A DNA stretch of 64,000 nucleotides, taken from positions 1 to 64,000 of the forward strand of contig NZ_LYST01000025.1 of NCBI RefSeq assembly GCF_001693755.1. Direction: 5' to 3'. The notes beneath the pieces were generated by a model, which ran no database searches, was not told the DNA's origin, and was given only the letters and a program-made list of their open reading frames with translations. Shown in pieces: positions 17,584-29,230 of this stretch; the first letter of the stretch is position 1; each line of letters starts with the position of its first letter. A program made the position numbers and the translations under genes. The stretch comes from Gilliamella sp. wkB171 (GTDB lineage: Bacteria; Pseudomonadota; Gammaproteobacteria; Enterobacterales; Orbaceae).

Positions 17584-18681
17584 ATGAAAAAAACAACTCT
17601 AGCTCTAGCAATCGCAGTTGCAAGCTTAACAGCTACTGCAGCTAATGCAGCATACGAAGACAACACTTTTTATACAGGTGCTAAATTAGGTTGGGGAGAA
17701 CTCTATAGCTTAGATGCTCATAAAGTTCGCGGTGATGATGAAATTGGCATCAAAACTTCAGATCGTAGCAACGTTGCTGGCGGTGCATTTGTTGGTTTCC
17801 AAGCAAACCCTTATTTAGCATTTGAATTAGGCTATGATTGGTTAGGTTCAGCTAAATATAAAAGAACTTGGTCAGATGATAATACTAAAGCAGGTAACAG
17901 CAAAGTATCTGCACAAGGTGTTTCTTTAACTGGTAAATTAAGCTATCCATTATCATTCATCTCTGACGATTTAGATGTTTATGGTCGTGCTGGTGGTATG
18001 GTAACTATCGCTAAATGGAAAAATAGTGGTGATTATAAAGACTACTATGGTCATGGCGGCACTAAAACTGATGTATCACCAGTTTATGCATTAGGTCTTG
18101 ATTATCGCTTCGACGAAGACTTCTCTACTCGTTTAGAATACCAATACACTCAACATATTCATACTAAAAGTGATGCATCACCTGATTCAGGCTTGTTAAC
18201 TTTAGGTATTACTTACCGTTTAGGTTCTCCAGCAGTTGCTGCTCCAGAAGTTGAAGTTAAAACTCAAGAAAACCGTTATGTATTAAACGAAGATGTTCTA
18301 TTTGCTTATGCAAAAGCTGATTTAAAACCAGAAGGACGTCAAGCACTTGATAACCTATTAACATCTCTTGTTAAAATTAACCCAACTCAAAGTGCAATCG
18401 TTGTAATTGGCCATACAGACCGTATTGGTTCAGACAGCTACAACCAAAAACTATCTGAACAACGTGCACATTCAGTAATGAAATACCTAGTAGAAAAAGG
18501 TGTTCCAGCTGATTTAATTAGTGCTCGTGGTATGGGTAAATCTCAACCAGTTACAGGTACTAAATGTAATGCACTTCGCGGCGCTGACTTAAAAGCATGT
18601 TTAGCACCAGATCGTCGTGTTGAAATTGAAGTTAAAGCACGTAACGTTAAAGAAGTGAAAGTGATCGACTCAACCAATTAA
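17584..18681 (+). CDS. ompA: Outer membrane protein A (OmpA-type porin)
   Basis: Major outer-membrane protein of 365 residues. A signal peptide MKKTTLALAIAVASLTATA ends at ANA before AYEDN. Residues about 22-215 form the eight-stranded OmpA barrel (FYTGAKLGW, AFELGYDWLG, FSTRLEYQYT, GLLTLGITYRLG). A short Pro/Ala hinge (SPAVAAPEVEVK) leads to the periplasmic OmpA-C peptidoglycan-binding domain, with IVVIGHTDRIGSDSYNQKLS, the LSEQRAHSV block and DRRVEIEV. Two cysteines in TKCNALRGADLKACL match the enterobacterial disulfide. Strong codon bias and its own terminator agree with high expression. Confidence 0.97.
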   Translation: MKKTTLALAIAVASLTATAANAAYEDNTFYTGAKLGWGELYSLDAHKVRGDDEIGIKTSDRSNVAGGAFVGFQANPYLAFELGYDWLGSAKYKRTWSDDNTKAGNSKVSAQGVSLTGKLSYPLSFISDDLDVYGRAGGMVTIAKWKNSGDYKDYYGHGGTKTDVSPVYALGLDYRFDEDFSTRLEYQYTQHIHTKSDASPDSGLLTLGITYRLGSPAVAAPEVEVKTQENRYVLNEDVLFAYAKADLKPEGRQALDNLLTSLVKINPTQSAIVVIGHTDRIGSDSYNQKLSEQRAHSVMKYLVEKGVPADLISARGMGKSQPVTGTKCNALRGADLKACLAPDRRVEIEVKARNVKEVKVIDSTN

Positions 18682-18701
18682 TTTTGATTGATTTAATCAC
18701 T

Positions 18702-18727
18702 AAAACCCGGCATCAGCCGGGTTTTTT
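18702..18727 (+). terminator. Intrinsic terminator of ompA
   Basis: Stem AAAACCCGGC/GCCGGGTTTT (18702-18711 and 18716-18725), ATCA loop, T-run continuing to 18727. It lies 20 bases after the ompA stop. Confidence 0.95.
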
Positions 18728-18779
18728 ATTTATAAGATTTGGTTAGTAACTAAATAATATATCACCTTCGATCTATAAA

Positions 18780-18788
18780 TTACCCACA
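18780..18788 (+). promoter_or_regulatory. Possible DnaA box upstream of dnaA
   Basis: TTACCCACA differs from the consensus TTATCCACA at one base. It is 55 bases before the dnaA start and next to a TATAAT at 18797-18802, a position consistent with dnaA autoregulation. It is a single box, so this is not an origin. Confidence 0.35.
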
Positions 18789-18842
18789 AAAAAGATTATA
18801 ATCAGTACTGTTTTGTTAGTAATTATAATTAAAGGGGTTATT

Positions 18843-20201
18843 GTGCCTACCGCTATTTGGCAAGATTGTCTTTCTCAATTACAAGAAGAACTTCCGACAA
18901 CTGAATTTAATTTATGGATTCGGCCATTGCAAGCGGAAATGGTTGATAATAAACTTTATATCTATGCCCCAAATAGATTTGTGCTCGATTGGGTTCGAAA
19001 TAAATATCTCTCAACTATATCACAACTATTAAATAAACATTTCAATAACGATTCTTTAAAGCTATATCTTGAAGTTGGCTCTACGTTATCAATTGATAAA
19101 AAAGTAAAAAAAGAACAACCGAAAGCTGATCTGGCTCCTGCATGGAAAACAACCAAAGAAAATAATAGTAACCATAGTTATCATTCAGGAATCAATCAAA
19201 AACATACCTTTGATAGTTTTGTAGAAGGCAAATCTAACCAACTTGCTGTCGCGGCGGCAAAACAAGTTGCTGAAAACCCAGGTAAAGCCTATAACCCATT
19301 ATTTTTATATGGATCAACGGGTTTGGGTAAAACACATTTATTGCACGCAGTTGGTAACCAAATAATTGAAGAACAAAATAATGCTAAAGTTGTTTATATG
19401 CATTCGGAACGATTTGTGCAAGATATGGTCAAAGCATTACAAAATAATGCTATTGAAGAATTTAAAAATTACTATCGATCAGTCGATGCGTTATTAATTG
19501 ATGATATACAATTTTTTGCCAATAAAGAGCGTTCACAAGAAGAATTTTTTCATACTTTTAACTCATTATTAGAAGGTAATCAACAAATTATCTTGACATC
19601 TGATCGCTATCCTAAAGAAATAAATGGTGTTGAAGATCGTTTAAAATCACGTTTTGGCTGGGGACTAACAATAGCAATAGAACCGCCAGAACTTGAAACT
19701 CGCGTTGCAATACTAATGAAAAAAGCAGAAGAAAATCATATAAAGTTACTTGAAGAAGTGGCATTTTTTATTGCTAAACGCTTACGCTCTAATGTACGAG
19801 AACTAGAAGGTGCATTAAACCGAGTTATTGCTAATGCTAATTTTACAGGTAAAGCGATAACGATTGATTTTGTTAAAGATGCGTTAAAAGATTTACTCGC
19901 ATTGCAAGAAAAACTCGTTACTATTGAAAATATTCAAAAAACTGTGGCGGAATATTATAAAATTAAAGTATCGGACCTATTATCTAAACGCCGCTCTCGC
20001 TCTGTAGCAAGACCTCGTCAAGTTGCGATGGCATTAGCGAAAGAATTAACCAATAAAAGTTTACCTGAAATTGGTGATGGATTTGGTGGCAGAGATCACA
20101 CTACCGTTTTACATGCATGTCGAAAAATTGCAGAATTAAAAGAAGAAAACAATGATATTAAAGAGGATTATTCCAATTTAATTCGAACATTATCAACTTA
20201 A
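18843..20201 (+). CDS. dnaA: Chromosomal replication initiator protein DnaA
   Basis: AAA+ initiator that binds DnaA boxes and opens oriC. It has 452 residues from the GTG at 18843, behind AAAGGGG at 18831-18837. The longer ATG frame at 18813 would add unrelated residues. Domain I has [17 protein letters not shown], domain II is a short Lys-rich linker (residues about 85-115), domain III has Walker [13 protein letters not shown] and Walker [10 protein letters not shown], and domain IV ends with [13 protein letters not shown] and [16 protein letters not shown]. It is shorter than the Escherichia protein (467) mainly in the linker. It begins the dnaA-dnaN-recF-gyrB run. ompA, not rpmH, lies upstream. 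Confidence 0.97.
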   Translation: MPTAIWQDCLSQLQEELPTTEFNLWIRPLQAEMVDNKLYIYAPNRFVLDWVRNKYLSTISQLLNKHFNNDSLKLYLEVGSTLSIDKKVKKEQPKADLAPAWKTTKENNSNHSYHSGINQKHTFDSFVEGKSNQLAVAAAKQVAENPGKAYNPLFLYGSTGLGKTHLLHAVGNQIIEEQNNAKVVYMHSERFVQDMVKALQNNAIEEFKNYYRSVDALLIDDIQFFANKERSQEEFFHTFNSLLEGNQQIILTSDRYPKEINGVEDRLKSRFGWGLTIAIEPPELETRVAILMKKAEENHIKLLEEVAFFIAKRLRSNVRELEGALNRVIANANFTGKAITIDFVKDALKDLLALQEKLVTIENIQKTVAEYYKIKVSDLLSKRRSRSVARPRQVAMALAKELTNKSLPEIGDGFGGRDHTTVLHACRKIAELKEENNDIKEDYSNLIRTLST

Positions 20202-20216
20202 AAAAGAATCAACATT

Positions 20217-21320
20217 ATGAAATTTATTATTGATCGCGAAAAACTTATTAAACCACTGCAACTTGTCAGCGCACCTTTAAGTAGCCGTCCAACGTTACCC
20301 ATTTTAGGTAATTTATTATTACAAGTGAACGATAATACTTTATCAATGACAGGCACCGATCTTGAAATCGAAATGATTGCGCATTTACCTTTAACTGAAG
20401 CAAATGAACCGGGTGCGACAACAGTCCCAGCAAGAAAATTCCTCGATATCTGTCGAAATTTACCCAATAATGCGCAAATTTCGATAACCGTTGACGATAA
20501 TCGATTAATAATTCAATCGGGTCGAAGTAAATTTTCCTTAGCAACCTTACCAGCTAGTGACTTTCCTAATTTAGAAAATTGGCAAAGTGATGTTGATCTT
20601 GCGGTTCCGCAAAAAACAATAAAACGACTTATTGATGCTGTTCAATTTTCAATGGCTAATCAAGATGTAAGATATTACTTAAATGGTATGTTATTTGAAA
20701 TTGAAGACGGACTATTAAAGACAGTTGCAACTGATGGGCATCGTTTAGCCGTTTGCGCTCAACCAATTGGTCAAAATATTGCTAGCCCTTGCTCAGTGAT
20801 TATGCCAAGAAAAGGCGTGATAGAACTTGCAAAATTAGTTGCCGATAATGAAGAACCGATCAATATGCAAATTGGTAATAATAATTTACGTGTTAATCTT
20901 GGCGATTTTACCTTCACCTCAAAACTCATCGATGGTAGATTTCCCGACTATAAACGCGTATTACCTAGAAACCCAGATAAACCACTTGAAGTATCTTGTG
21001 ATGAATTAAGAAATGCATTATCTCGCGTGGCAATTTTATCCAACGAAAAATTTCGTGGAATAAGATTATACGTACATAATGATCAGATAAAAATTACTGC
21101 CAATAACCCAGAACAAGAAGAAGCTGAAGAATTAATTGATGTTAAATATCAATCATCAGAACTCGAAATCGGCTTCAATGTCACCTATTTATTAGATATA
21201 TTAAATACTCTAAGATGTGATAGCGTACAACTTTTATTAACTGATGCAACATCCAGTGTTCAAATTGAAGATATCAATGATCAATCTGCTACATATGTTG
21301 TCATGCCAATGCGCTTATAA
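20217..21320 (+). CDS. dnaN: DNA polymerase III beta sliding clamp
   Basis: Processivity clamp of 367 residues that encircles DNA as a dimer and tethers polymerase III. The three tandem clamp domains are recognisable: the start MKFIIDREKLIKPLQ with SSRPTLPILGNLLL, the middle FSMANQDVRYYLNGMLFE and TVATDGHRLAVC, and the end ITANNPEQEEAEE with the family-typical C-terminus YVVMPMRL that forms the peptide-binding pocket. It begins 15 bases after dnaA. A hairpin lies between it and recF, so recF may be partly transcribed from its own promoter. Confidence 0.98.
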   Translation: MKFIIDREKLIKPLQLVSAPLSSRPTLPILGNLLLQVNDNTLSMTGTDLEIEMIAHLPLTEANEPGATTVPARKFLDICRNLPNNAQISITVDDNRLIIQSGRSKFSLATLPASDFPNLENWQSDVDLAVPQKTIKRLIDAVQFSMANQDVRYYLNGMLFEIEDGLLKTVATDGHRLAVCAQPIGQNIASPCSVIMPRKGVIELAKLVADNEEPINMQIGNNNLRVNLGDFTFTSKLIDGRFPDYKRVLPRNPDKPLEVSCDELRNALSRVAILSNEKFRGIRLYVHNDQIKITANNPEQEEAEELIDVKYQSSELEIGFNVTYLLDILNTLRCDSVQLLLTDATSSVQIEDINDQSATYVVMPMRL

Positions 21321-21335
21321 TCATAACTTCTCTTA

Positions 21336-21356
21336 GCTTCCGATCCAGTCGGAAGC
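21336..21356 (+). terminator. Hairpin between dnaN and recF
   Basis: GCTTCCGA (21336-21343) and TCGGAAGC (21349-21356) form a perfect 8-bp stem with a 5-base loop, followed by CTTATTTAATA. The weak U-run suggests partial termination only 15 bases before recF. Confidence 0.6.
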
Positions 21357-21371
21357 CTTATTTAATACTAT

Positions 21372-22445
21372 ATGACAATTTCACAAATCAAAATTCATCA
21401 TTTTCGTAATATTGATCATGCCGAGTTATCGTTATCTCGGCATTTCAACTATATCATTGGTGATAATGGTAGTGGAAAAACAAGCCTACTTGAAGCAATA
21501 TACATGCTTGGACATGGCCGAGCATTTAGGCATATTCAATCCAATCGGATTATACAACATGAACAACCTGAATTAATTTTATTTAGCCAAATTGAATCTG
21601 CCAATCAACAAACCCGCACAATTGGCTTATCAAAAACACGCAATAATGAAAATAAAATAAAAATTGATGGTGATGAAGGTTTTCGGCTCACTGATTTAGC
21701 AAAACTATTGCCTATTGAACTCATTACGCCAGAGGGTTTTGATTTACTCACTGGTGGTCCTAAATATCGACGAGCTTTTATCGATTGGGGCTGCTTTCAC
21801 CATTATCCCGAATTTGTCTATCTTTGGAACAATTTAAAACGATTATATAAACAGCGTAATGCGTTATTAAAACAATCTTATAACTATAACCAACTATTAC
21901 CTTGGGATAAACAGCTAGTTCCGGTTGCTGAAAAAATAAGCCAGATTAGGGCTGATTATACTCAACATATTTTTCCAGAAATTATAAAAACCTGTGAAGA
22001 TTTTCTACCTGAATATCAATTAAATTGCCTGTACTATCAAGGTTGGGAACACAGCAGTGATTATGCAGAAATACTTTATAAGCAATTTGAACGAGATAAA
22101 TTAATTAATTATACCTCACAAGGTCCACATAAAGCAGATATCAAATTGCGAGTTGACAACATTCCCGTTGAAGATCTTTTATCACGTGGTCAGTTAAAAC
22201 TACTCATGTGTGCTTTACGTTTATCACAAGGTGAGTATTATTCAAAACAAACAGGGCAATCATGTATCTATTTAATTGATGATTTTGCTTCTGAACTTGA
22301 TAACAATAAACGAAATCTATTAGCAAAACGTTTAAAACTTGCAAATTCACAAGTGTTTATTACAGCCGTTAACCAAGACCAAATAACCCAGATGATCGAT
22401 GAAAATGATAAGATTTTTAACATAAAATCTGGTATAATTTCATAA
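21372..22445 (+). CDS. recF: DNA replication and repair protein RecF
   Basis: SMC-like ATPase of 357 residues that, with RecO and RecR, loads RecA onto gapped DNA. Walker A is GDNGSGKTSLLEAI near residue 30. The ABC-type signature is in LLSRGQLKLLMCALRLSQ, and Walker B is YLIDDFASELD. HHFRNIDHAEL near the start is the family's N-terminal block. No strong Shine-Dalgarno precedes the ATG at 21372. Length equals the Escherichia protein. gyrB follows after 42 bases. Confidence 0.97.
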   Translation: MTISQIKIHHFRNIDHAELSLSRHFNYIIGDNGSGKTSLLEAIYMLGHGRAFRHIQSNRIIQHEQPELILFSQIESANQQTRTIGLSKTRNNENKIKIDGDEGFRLTDLAKLLPIELITPEGFDLLTGGPKYRRAFIDWGCFHHYPEFVYLWNNLKRLYKQRNALLKQSYNYNQLLPWDKQLVPVAEKISQIRADYTQHIFPEIIKTCEDFLPEYQLNCLYYQGWEHSSDYAEILYKQFERDKLINYTSQGPHKADIKLRVDNIPVEDLLSRGQLKLLMCALRLSQGEYYSKQTGQSCIYLIDDFASELDNNKRNLLAKRLKLANSQVFITAVNQDQITQMIDENDKIFNIKSGIIS

Positions 22446-22475
22446 TTGTACGAAACGATAAAAGAAATTAAATAG

Positions 22476-24899
<2,424 letters not shown>

Positions 24900-24926
24900 C
24901 AGCCTATCAACCCTATTACAGATAAC

Positions 24927-24954
24927 AAAAAACCAGATAAATATCTGGTTTTTT
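24927..24954. terminator. Bidirectional terminator after gyrB
   Basis: A-rich CCAGATA / TATCTGG T-rich palindrome (24927-24939 and 24942-24954). It has an A-run on one side and a T-run on the other, so it can end gyrB (+) and, on the minus strand, the last gene of the srf block, which stops at 25018. Confidence 0.9.
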
Positions 24955-25017
24955 TTATTGTGATGGCTAAAGCAAGTTATACTTATCTTTTAAAATAAGT
25001 TAATGCCTTAATTGTCT

Positions 25018-26502
25018 TTATTGGCAAACAGGTCTATTTATTTTCAAATCAGACACCGCATTGTTCATCTGTTTAATCATATCTTTTGGGCTCTGAGCGA
25101 TATAGACCTTCCCTCCGGTCATATCCGCAACACAATCAATTTTATGTTCGCCTGCTATATCGACAATATTAATTTTCAATTTTGGTTTCTGCGTCGAAAT
25201 ATAATTCGCTAAAGTACAAATATTGTTCTTTGAACAGCTATCTTCACCATCACTGATGATCAAGATATAATCATTACGATTCACACCATCTAGCATACTA
25301 CTCGCTTTTTCAAGTCCACTATAAAGTGGTGTTCCACCCCCACCAGCACCTGATGGATTAAGTCTAGTGATATTATTTTTTAAAATACTACGACCAGCAT
25401 AATCATAAAATTGCGTAAAATTTGCCGCCGGACAGCGATTTAACGTGACAAGCGATATACCAATATTGGGTTGTATTTTATCGATACTAGATAACGCTAC
25501 GCTTTTACTTGTCGATAAACGGCTCGGTAAACGCGTCATTTTTTTCTGATAATCAGCCTTTTCCTGTTCGGACATATAACGAGGATAACCATAAGACAGA
25601 TATTGAAAGAATTGCTCAACTTCTGCTGGCGATTCAGCTAAAGTTGCAGTCATCGAAAGGGAATTATCAAACACAATAACCATTTTTGATGGATTCGGAT
25701 TGTTCTTTATCTCATCTTGGGTGATACAATTAGGCGGATTTTTAACCTTAGGTTTTGGTTTAACTTTCGGTACTTCTTCAAAATTAATTACAGGCTCTGG
25801 CTCTATAGCAGGTACGGGAGCAGGTTCTGACGTAGCGACAACTTGCGGATCTTTCGGAGGTTCCACTACCGGAGCCGGCTTAGATACAGGTTCAGGTTTA
25901 TTGACTAATACTGGCGGAATAATAATTAACTCAGGTACAGATTTCACCTTGTTTTCTGATGAAGATGGATAAAAAAAGTACCACAATAGGCTCAATAATC
26001 CTAGTAATAGCAATGCCAAAATTAACCAATACCACCAACGCCAAAATGATTTTGAAACCGTAACAGGGGGAATAACCGGTTGCGATAAAACGGGTTTTTC
26101 CAGATCGAAAATAATAACGGGTTCATCATTAATAACAAAAACTTGATTGGCTAAGTTTTTTATTCTAGGCAACCATGAAGCTATCAATTTTTGTTGTTCA
26201 TCATTTAAAGGAATTGATTTAATCGCCGTTTCAATATCATTAATTCGCGTGGTTAATGTATCTTTTATTTTTTGCTTATGCGATTCATCTGCAACATTAT
26301 CAATTAATATCGGTTGCCCTTCAAGATTAGTATACCAACCTAAATAGTCATTGTTACTCATAAGTTTAGGTATAGCAAAAATGGAAAAAGTGCGTTCTGT
26401 CAAATGCGGTTTTAACAACGATAACACTAAGGAGTATTGCTCCAATAAAGCCAACTTAGTTGAATCATTATGATCAATTGAAATCCGGGTTATTCGTTGC
26501 AT
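25018..26502 (-). CDS. Membrane-anchored VWA-domain protein (srf locus, paralogue 2)
   Basis: Encodes 494 residues. Residues 1-150 are a predicted cytoplasmic module (MQRITRISIDHNDSTKL, KLMSNNDYLGWYTNLEGQP, VFVINDEPVIIF). A Trp-rich membrane segment follows (SFWRWWYWLILALLLLGLL), then a Pro/Glu-rich stalk (residues about 195-255). The C-terminal VWA domain has MIDAS motif DNSLSM and a later ISDGEDSC. The domain should lie in the periplasm and bind a metal-dependent partner. It is paralogous with the next gene upstream and shares its N-terminal plan with SrfA. It is the last gene of the block; its own function is unknown. Confidence 0.75.
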   Translation of the reverse strand: MQRITRISIDHNDSTKLALLEQYSLVLSLLKPHLTERTFSIFAIPKLMSNNDYLGWYTNLEGQPILIDNVADESHKQKIKDTLTTRINDIETAIKSIPLNDEQQKLIASWLPRIKNLANQVFVINDEPVIIFDLEKPVLSQPVIPPVTVSKSFWRWWYWLILALLLLGLLSLLWYFFYPSSSENKVKSVPELIIIPPVLVNKPEPVSKPAPVVEPPKDPQVVATSEPAPVPAIEPEPVINFEEVPKVKPKPKVKNPPNCITQDEIKNNPNPSKMVIVFDNSLSMTATLAESPAEVEQFFQYLSYGYPRYMSEQEKADYQKKMTRLPSRLSTSKSVALSSIDKIQPNIGISLVTLNRCPAANFTQFYDYAGRSILKNNITRLNPSGAGGGGTPLYSGLEKASSMLDGVNRNDYILIISDGEDSCSKNNICTLANYISTQKPKLKINIVDIAGEHKIDCVADMTGGKVYIAQSPKDMIKQMNNAVSDLKINRPVCQ

Positions 26503-26601
26503 TATTCACGCATTTCCTTCTATTTTGAACATAGAATAAACAAGCTTATTAACTCAAGGCTGTTTTTATCAACAACATCAAAAATTTATTATCGCTTTAC
26601 A

Positions 26602-27990
26602 CTACTCACAAATCGGTTTACTAATATTCATATCAGACACAGCATGATTCATTTGATTGACAATTTCTGTTGGATTTTGTGCTATGTAAACTTTACCACC
26701 AGTACTTTGAGCAACACAGTCAATTTTATGTTGCCCTGCAATGTCGACAATATTAATTTTCAAACGTGGTTGCTTAGCCGCTATATTACTCGCTAACGTA
26801 CAAATATTACTTTTCGTACAATTATCATCACCATCACTAATAATTAAAATATAGTCATCGCGGTTTACGCCATTAAGTAATTTACTGGCTTGTTGTATAC
26901 CACTATAAAGTGGCGTTGCGCTGTTATATTCTAACGGATTTAATTTATTGATTTTATTTTTTAACTTTGATCGATTAGTATAATTATAAAATGATGTAGT
27001 TTGAGCGACCGGGCAACTTGTAAGTGTCACTAATGCGATATCAATATTTTGCTGTATTTTATCAATTGTGGATAATGCCACTTTTTTACTACTTGATAAC
27101 CGATTAGGTAACCTAGTCATCTTTGCTTCATAAGCGTTGGCTTCACTTTCTGACATGGAATTCAAATTAGTTTTTAAATATTTATCTATTGCGGATTTTG
27201 ACTCCATTAATGTCAATGTCATTGATGCTGAATTATCAAATATTATTACCATTTTAGATGCGTCATTATTATTGGCGACGTCTTCTTTTCGAATACAATT
27301 TTTAGCTACTGGCTCAGGCACAGGTTGCTGAACAACAGGTTCAGGCTCTTTCGTCGGTGGTTCAACAACAGGGGCTGGTGGCTTGTTAACTAACACAGGC
27401 GGAATAATTATTAACTCCGGAATAACATCAGGCTTTTTATCTTTATTAAATGGACAAAAAAAGTACCATAACACGCCTAAAAGTCCTAATAGCAATAATG
27501 CCAATAATAACAAATACCACCATCGCCAAAATGATTTTGGGGCAACCTCAGGCGTAACCGGCGTAGGTTTGGGTAAAATTGGTTCTTCAAAAGAATTAAC
27601 AATGACAGGTTCACCATTAACAATATAAATTTGATTACCTAAACTTTTAATTCTTGGTAACCAAGACGAAACTAATGTTTGTTGCTCACTATCTAAACGC
27701 ATTGACTTAACGGATAATTCAATATCGTTGATCCGTGTTTGTAACGTTTCAGTAACTTGTTTCTTCACAAGTTCATCATTAACATTACTTAGTGAAGTAG
27801 GCTGTCCTTGAAGTTCGGTGTACCAACCTAAATATTGATTATCATCAATTAGTCGAGGCGTCGCAAGAATTGAAAATGTTCGTTCGGTTAAATGAGGTTT
27901 TAGCAACGATAACAAAGAATTATATTGATCCAATAAAGCCATTTTTTGTGAATCATTAGAGTCAACTATAATCCTTGCTATTCGTTGCAT
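26602..27990 (-). CDS. Membrane-anchored VWA-domain protein (srf locus, paralogue 1)
   Basis: Encodes 462 residues with the same layout as the neighbouring paralogue: N-terminal module (MQRIARIIVDSNDSQKM, QYLGWYTELQGQP, IYIVNGEPVIV), a Trp-rich membrane segment (SFWRWWYLLLLALLLLGLLG), and a shorter Pro-rich stalk (EPPTKEPEPVVQQPVPEP). The VWA domain has MIDAS DNSASM and ISDGDDNC. Four cysteines in the VWA part (TSCPV, DNCT, NICT, KIDC) match those in the paralogue, which fits disulfides in the periplasm. A 62-base gap follows the lipoprotein gene, the widest spacing at this end of the block. The tandem pair arose by duplication but has drifted strongly. Confidence 0.75.
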   Translation of the reverse strand: MQRIARIIVDSNDSQKMALLDQYNSLLSLLKPHLTERTFSILATPRLIDDNQYLGWYTELQGQPTSLSNVNDELVKKQVTETLQTRINDIELSVKSMRLDSEQQTLVSSWLPRIKSLGNQIYIVNGEPVIVNSFEEPILPKPTPVTPEVAPKSFWRWWYLLLLALLLLGLLGVLWYFFCPFNKDKKPDVIPELIIIPPVLVNKPPAPVVEPPTKEPEPVVQQPVPEPVAKNCIRKEDVANNNDASKMVIIFDNSASMTLTLMESKSAIDKYLKTNLNSMSESEANAYEAKMTRLPNRLSSSKKVALSTIDKIQQNIDIALVTLTSCPVAQTTSFYNYTNRSKLKNKINKLNPLEYNSATPLYSGIQQASKLLNGVNRDDYILIISDGDDNCTKSNICTLASNIAAKQPRLKINIVDIAGQHKIDCVAQSTGGKVYIAQNPTEIVNQMNHAVSDMNISKPICE

Positions 27991-28052
27991 GCGTAATATA
28001 TTCCTTAAATATAAGTTTTCAAATAAATAATACTATTGAGGGTCTCGTATAG

Positions 28053-28535
28053 TTAAATATTCAATGCTTTTTGTAATTGTTGAAGTTTTTTATTTAACTT
28101 ATCTAGTTCGACCTGTTTTTCAACTTCTGACTTGCTTGATTTATTTACTTGATTATATTGTTGCTCAATGTCATTGACTTGTTTTAATAAATCGTCACGT
28201 CCTTTCGCTTTTGCTTTGATTTCGCTCGTTAATTTAGACAGATCTTGCTTTAACTTCTGCTGTTGAGCTTGTTTCTGTTTTACACTCAACGTAGTATCGT
28301 TTTTCTGTTTTTCGATATTTGCATAAATCTCTTTAAATTGTTGATTTGCCCTTTGTTCATTTTCTAGAATTTGTTTTTTCTGATCAATTCTAGCCTGATA
28401 ATTACCGGAATAATTGCAACTTATTTTATCCATAATACCGATATTAGTATTTTTAGGATCACATTGTTCTGGAGTTGTAGAACAACCTGCGAGTAAAACA
28501 AGTGAGAAAGCAGAGATAAAAGATATTTTTTTCAT
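28053..28535 (-). CDS. Small coiled-coil lipoprotein (srf locus)
   Basis: Encodes 160 residues. MKKISFISAFSLVLLAGC is a lipoprotein signal with lipobox LAGC. Two cysteines follow in the first 40 residues (EQCDPK, KISCNY). From residue about 50 onward it is almost entirely Lys/Gln/Glu-rich heptad-like helix (KQAQQQKLKQDLSKL, VEKQVELDKLNKKLQQL), predicting a long periplasmic coiled coil. It begins 2 bases after the preceding lipoprotein gene, so the two are probably made together. Possible roles are a tether, a periplasmic spacer or a partner of the second coiled-coil lipoprotein; no homologue is recognised. Confidence 0.7.
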   Translation of the reverse strand: MKKISFISAFSLVLLAGCSTTPEQCDPKNTNIGIMDKISCNYSGNYQARIDQKKQILENEQRANQQFKEIYANIEKQKNDTTLSVKQKQAQQQKLKQDLSKLTSEIKAKAKGRDDLLKQVNDIEQQYNQVNKSSKSEVEKQVELDKLNKKLQQLQKALNI

Positions 28536-28537
28536 AA

Positions 28538-29230
28538 TTAACCAACCTTAACAGCTGAACGTTGTTGAGTAACTAAATTAATTTGTTTTTCAAGTGCTGC
28601 TATTTGTTTATGTAATTGACCGATTTCTTTATCCAATCTGGTGACATTTACACCTGATTGTTGTTCCTGAACAGACAGATTAACCCAATCATTTTCAACT
28701 TTCTTAATCCGTTTTAATTTATCATTTAAGTAAGCAATATTCGCATCGATTTGAGTTAACTCTTTCTGAGCTTGTTTTTTATTGACACTTTCGCTTTTAA
28801 TTTGTTGATTTAGCGCATTAAGGGTAGCTAAATTTCTATCCACAACATCTTTAGCACTTTGAGTAATTGATTGCACTTCGGCGGTATTTTGTTGAACATC
28901 TTGAATATAGGCATCAATGCGCGCTTCAGCATCAGCATATTCTGCTCGTTTTTTATCCAAGTAATAATTTCCACCCATCATTACCCCACAACCGACAGCG
29001 GCAGAAGCAAGGCATGCAGCGGGTTTTCCACCCAACAACACACAGCCAAGCCCTGTAATACCTGCACCTATAGCACAAGATTGCCATGCAGATTTACTAA
29101 AAAATTCAGCGGTTGTACCTTTAGTCAATTCAGGATCGACATTTTTTGTACTCGCTCCGCCAGATGTAGATTGGCACCCAGTTAAAACGAGTGAGATGCA
29201 TAAAGCAAGTGTACCTATCATTTTGTTCAT
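28538..29230 (-). CDS. Coiled-coil lipoprotein with glycine-rich hydrophobic region (srf locus)
   Basis: Encodes 230 residues. MNKMIGTLALCISLVLTGC is a lipoprotein signal with lipobox LTGC. Residues about 50-90 form a Gly/Ala/Cys-rich hydrophobic stretch (CAIGAGITGLGCVLLGGKP, CLASAAVGCGVMMGGNYYL), resembling the glycine-zipper segments of membrane-active lipoproteins. Residues 95-225 are a continuous coiled coil. Its ATG shares one base with the stop of the FGE-fold gene (TAATG), so translation is coupled. Lipid anchor, glycine zipper and rod together suggest a structural link between membranes (inference). Confidence 0.7.
   Translation of the reverse strand: MNKMIGTLALCISLVLTGCQSTSGGASTKNVDPELTKGTTAEFFSKSAWQSCAIGAGITGLGCVLLGGKPAACLASAAVGCGVMMGGNYYLDKKRAEYADAEARIDAYIQDVQQNTAEVQSITQSAKDVVDRNLATLNALNQQIKSESVNKKQAQKELTQIDANIAYLNDKLKRIKKVENDWVNLSVQEQQSGVNVTRLDKEIGQLHKQIAALEKQINLVTQQRSAVKVG

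Noticed and set aside
18682..18842. Candidate oriC next to dnaA
   Set aside because: Only one DnaA-box-like sequence with a mismatch, and no repeated boxes or AT-rich 13-mers set apart from the general AT richness.
25700..25972. Glycine/serine/threonine-rich + strand frame
   Set aside because: It is the reverse strand of the Pro/Glu/Val stalk of a VWA protein; the repetitive look comes from the codons of that stalk.
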